Below, piece after piece: positions 6,597 through 7,653 of a stretch of 7,653 bases of DNA. This DNA is from Flavobacteriales bacterium (GTDB lineage Bacteria > Bacteroidota > Bacteroidia > Flavobacteriales_D > Crocinitomicaceae): the NCBI GenBank assembly GCA_947462695.1, contig CANHQC010000087.1, positions 1 to 7,653 of the forward strand, written 5' to 3'. The position numbers and the translations under genes were made by a program. The notes beneath the pieces were generated by a model. It was not told the DNA's origin. It made no database searches and saw only the letters and a list, made by a program, of their open reading frames with translations. The number at the start of each line of letters is the position of its first letter. Within the stretch, counting starts at the first letter, position 1.

Positions 6597-7653
6597 GAAA
6601 AGACGAATCGATAGTCGCACATGTTGATTGGCCATTGTTCATCGTCTTCATACTTTTAATGTTGATGGGAGTAGCCACAGTTTATTCAACTGCCTATGAT
6701 CCAGAACATCCGTTTCTTTTCGATTTTAGTCAAAAATATGGCAAGCAACTCATGTGGTTGGGGATTTCTTTGTTTCTCGGATTAATGGTGTTCTTAATTG
6801 ACTCTGACATCTACAGAAAATTCTGTGTCCCCATATTCGTATTTACACTCATCCTGTTGGTTATTGTCCTATTTATGCCTCCGGTTAATGGTGCAAGAGC
6901 TTGGCTAGGTATTGGATCAATGGGTATTCAACCCGCCGAATTTGCAAAAATTTCTACCGCATTACTACTGGCAAGATTCATTAGCACCGTGAATGTAAAG
7001 CAACAAACCATTCAAACGGTACTCTATGCCAATGCCATTATTCTGATTCCAATGGGATTGATTTTACTTCAACCAGATGCTGGGACTTTTGTTGTGTTTA
7101 CCTCATTTCTGTTTGTGATGTACAGAGAAGGCATTACCTACGATCCGTTACTCCTTAAATTTATCAATTCAATTCCCGGAGTGCGATTCAAGCAGACATG
7201 GGTCGGAAGCCATTTCATTCCGATTTTATTTGTCATCGTTTTTCTAAGCCTCATTACATTACTTATGAGTAACGAAGTAATAACGGTTAACTTTCTTTCT
7301 GGCATCGTAATTTCTGGTTTTTGGAGTGTAATTGCTGGTCTCGCTGTAATTGGACTGTTGATCATATTCGTACTTCGATTTTTAGTATCGAAAAGGGAAC
7401 GCAACAAATTAACACTCGTGGTTATTCTTGCGTTTGTTTTGGCTTCTTTACTCTCATCCGTTGTGAATTTTGGATTTCAGGGATTAGCTCCTCACCAAAA
7501 AGACCGCATCGAATTATTCTTAGGATTAAAAGAAGATCCCAACGGAAAAGATTACAATCGCAATCGCGCAATGGCTGCTGTGGGATCTGGAGGATTTTTA
7601 GGGAAAGGATACAACAAAGCATCTGTATCATCCGTCGAAAGTAATCACGTACC
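6593..7653 (+). CDS. rodA: Peptidoglycan glycosyltransferase RodA (3'-truncated)
   Basis: The frame opens at the ATG overlapping the PBP2 stop (ATGA at 6593-6596) and stays open to the right edge, giving 353 complete codons. It is a SEDS-family polytopic membrane protein: WPLFIVFILLMLMGVATVYS begins TM1, NGARAWLGIGSMGIQPAEFAK (99-119) is the SEDS signature, and QPDAGTFVVF follows (160-169). HQKDRIELFLG (301-311) and GSGGFLGKGY (331-340) mark the late periplasmic loop. The window stops at NHV plus a partial codon, where family members continue with a PEQHTDFIF-like motif. Roughly nine membrane segments are visible. Family knowledge: RodA polymerises lipid II into glycan strands in complex with PBP2. 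The stretch from QPDAG to HQKDR is about 140 residues, against about 50 in E. coli as I recall it, adding two or more hydrophobic segments (about 208-226 and 231-263). FtsW is a less likely alternative, given the mrdA linkage. Confidence 0.94.
   Translation, partial: MRKDESIVAHVDWPLFIVFILLMLMGVATVYSTAYDPEHPFLFDFSQKYGKQLMWLGISLFLGLMVFLIDSDIYRKFCVPIFVFTLILLVIVLFMPPVNGARAWLGIGSMGIQPAEFAKISTALLLARFISTVNVKQQTIQTVLYANAIILIPMGLILLQPDAGTFVVFTSFLFVMYREGITYDPLLLKFINSIPGVRFKQTWVGSHFIPILFVIVFLSLITLLMSNEVITVNFLSGIVISGFWSVIAGLAVIGLLIIFVLRFLVSKRERNKLTLVVILAFVLASLLSSVVNFGFQGLAPHQKDRIELFLGLKEDPNGKDYNRNRAMAAVGSGGFLGKGYNKASVSSVESNHV

Noticed and set aside
7138..7407. Open frame on the minus strand of 89 codons inside rodA
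   Set aside because: It is antisense to membrane-segment codons of rodA and has no start context or homology-like features.

Overview
The window reads as a chromosomal segment of a Bacteroidota bacterium, most likely a member of the Flavobacteriales. The evidence is a secreted protein with a type IX secretion (T9SS) C-terminal sorting domain, AT-rich DNA, start codons with no Shine-Dalgarno sequence but A-rich leaders, and upstream elements of the Bacteroidota TTG ... TAnnTTTG promoter type. A Crocinitomicaceae/Fluviicola-like source is only a guess. All convincing genes lie on the + strand.

Region 1 (1-1304) is a two-gene unit. It holds the C-terminal half of a PLP-dependent methionine/glutamine aminotransferase (YbdL type), overlapped by 13 bases by an omega-amidase of the nitrilase superfamily (YafV type). 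Together they fit the glutamine transaminase-omega-amidase pathway: the aminotransferase makes an amino acid (for example methionine from its 2-oxo acid) using glutamine, and the amidase hydrolyses the by-product 2-oxoglutaramate, pulling the reaction forward.

Region 2 (1305-3252) is a single-gene unit. A good Bacteroidota promoter precedes a 609-residue exported beta-sandwich protein with a T9SS type A sorting domain, and a strong hairpin terminator follows it.

Region 3 (3253-7653) is the cell-elongation (elongasome) operon mreC-mreD-mrdA(PBP2)-rodA. Three consecutive 4-base ATGA stop/start overlaps link the genes, and rodA runs off the right edge. MreC and MreD form the scaffold, PBP2 is the transpeptidase and RodA the glycosyltransferase of lateral-wall peptidoglycan synthesis. 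mreB, which often precedes mreC, is not directly upstream. The gap before mreC holds a perfect 8-bp inverted repeat and two candidate promoters, one of which would give an almost leaderless mRNA.

I found no RNA gene, CRISPR array, insertion sequence, phage gene or defence system. Nothing here is clearly a new biological system. The points worth a second look are the architecture of the secreted protein, the signals upstream of mreC, a Cys/His cluster in the PBP2 active-site region, and an enlarged middle section in RodA.
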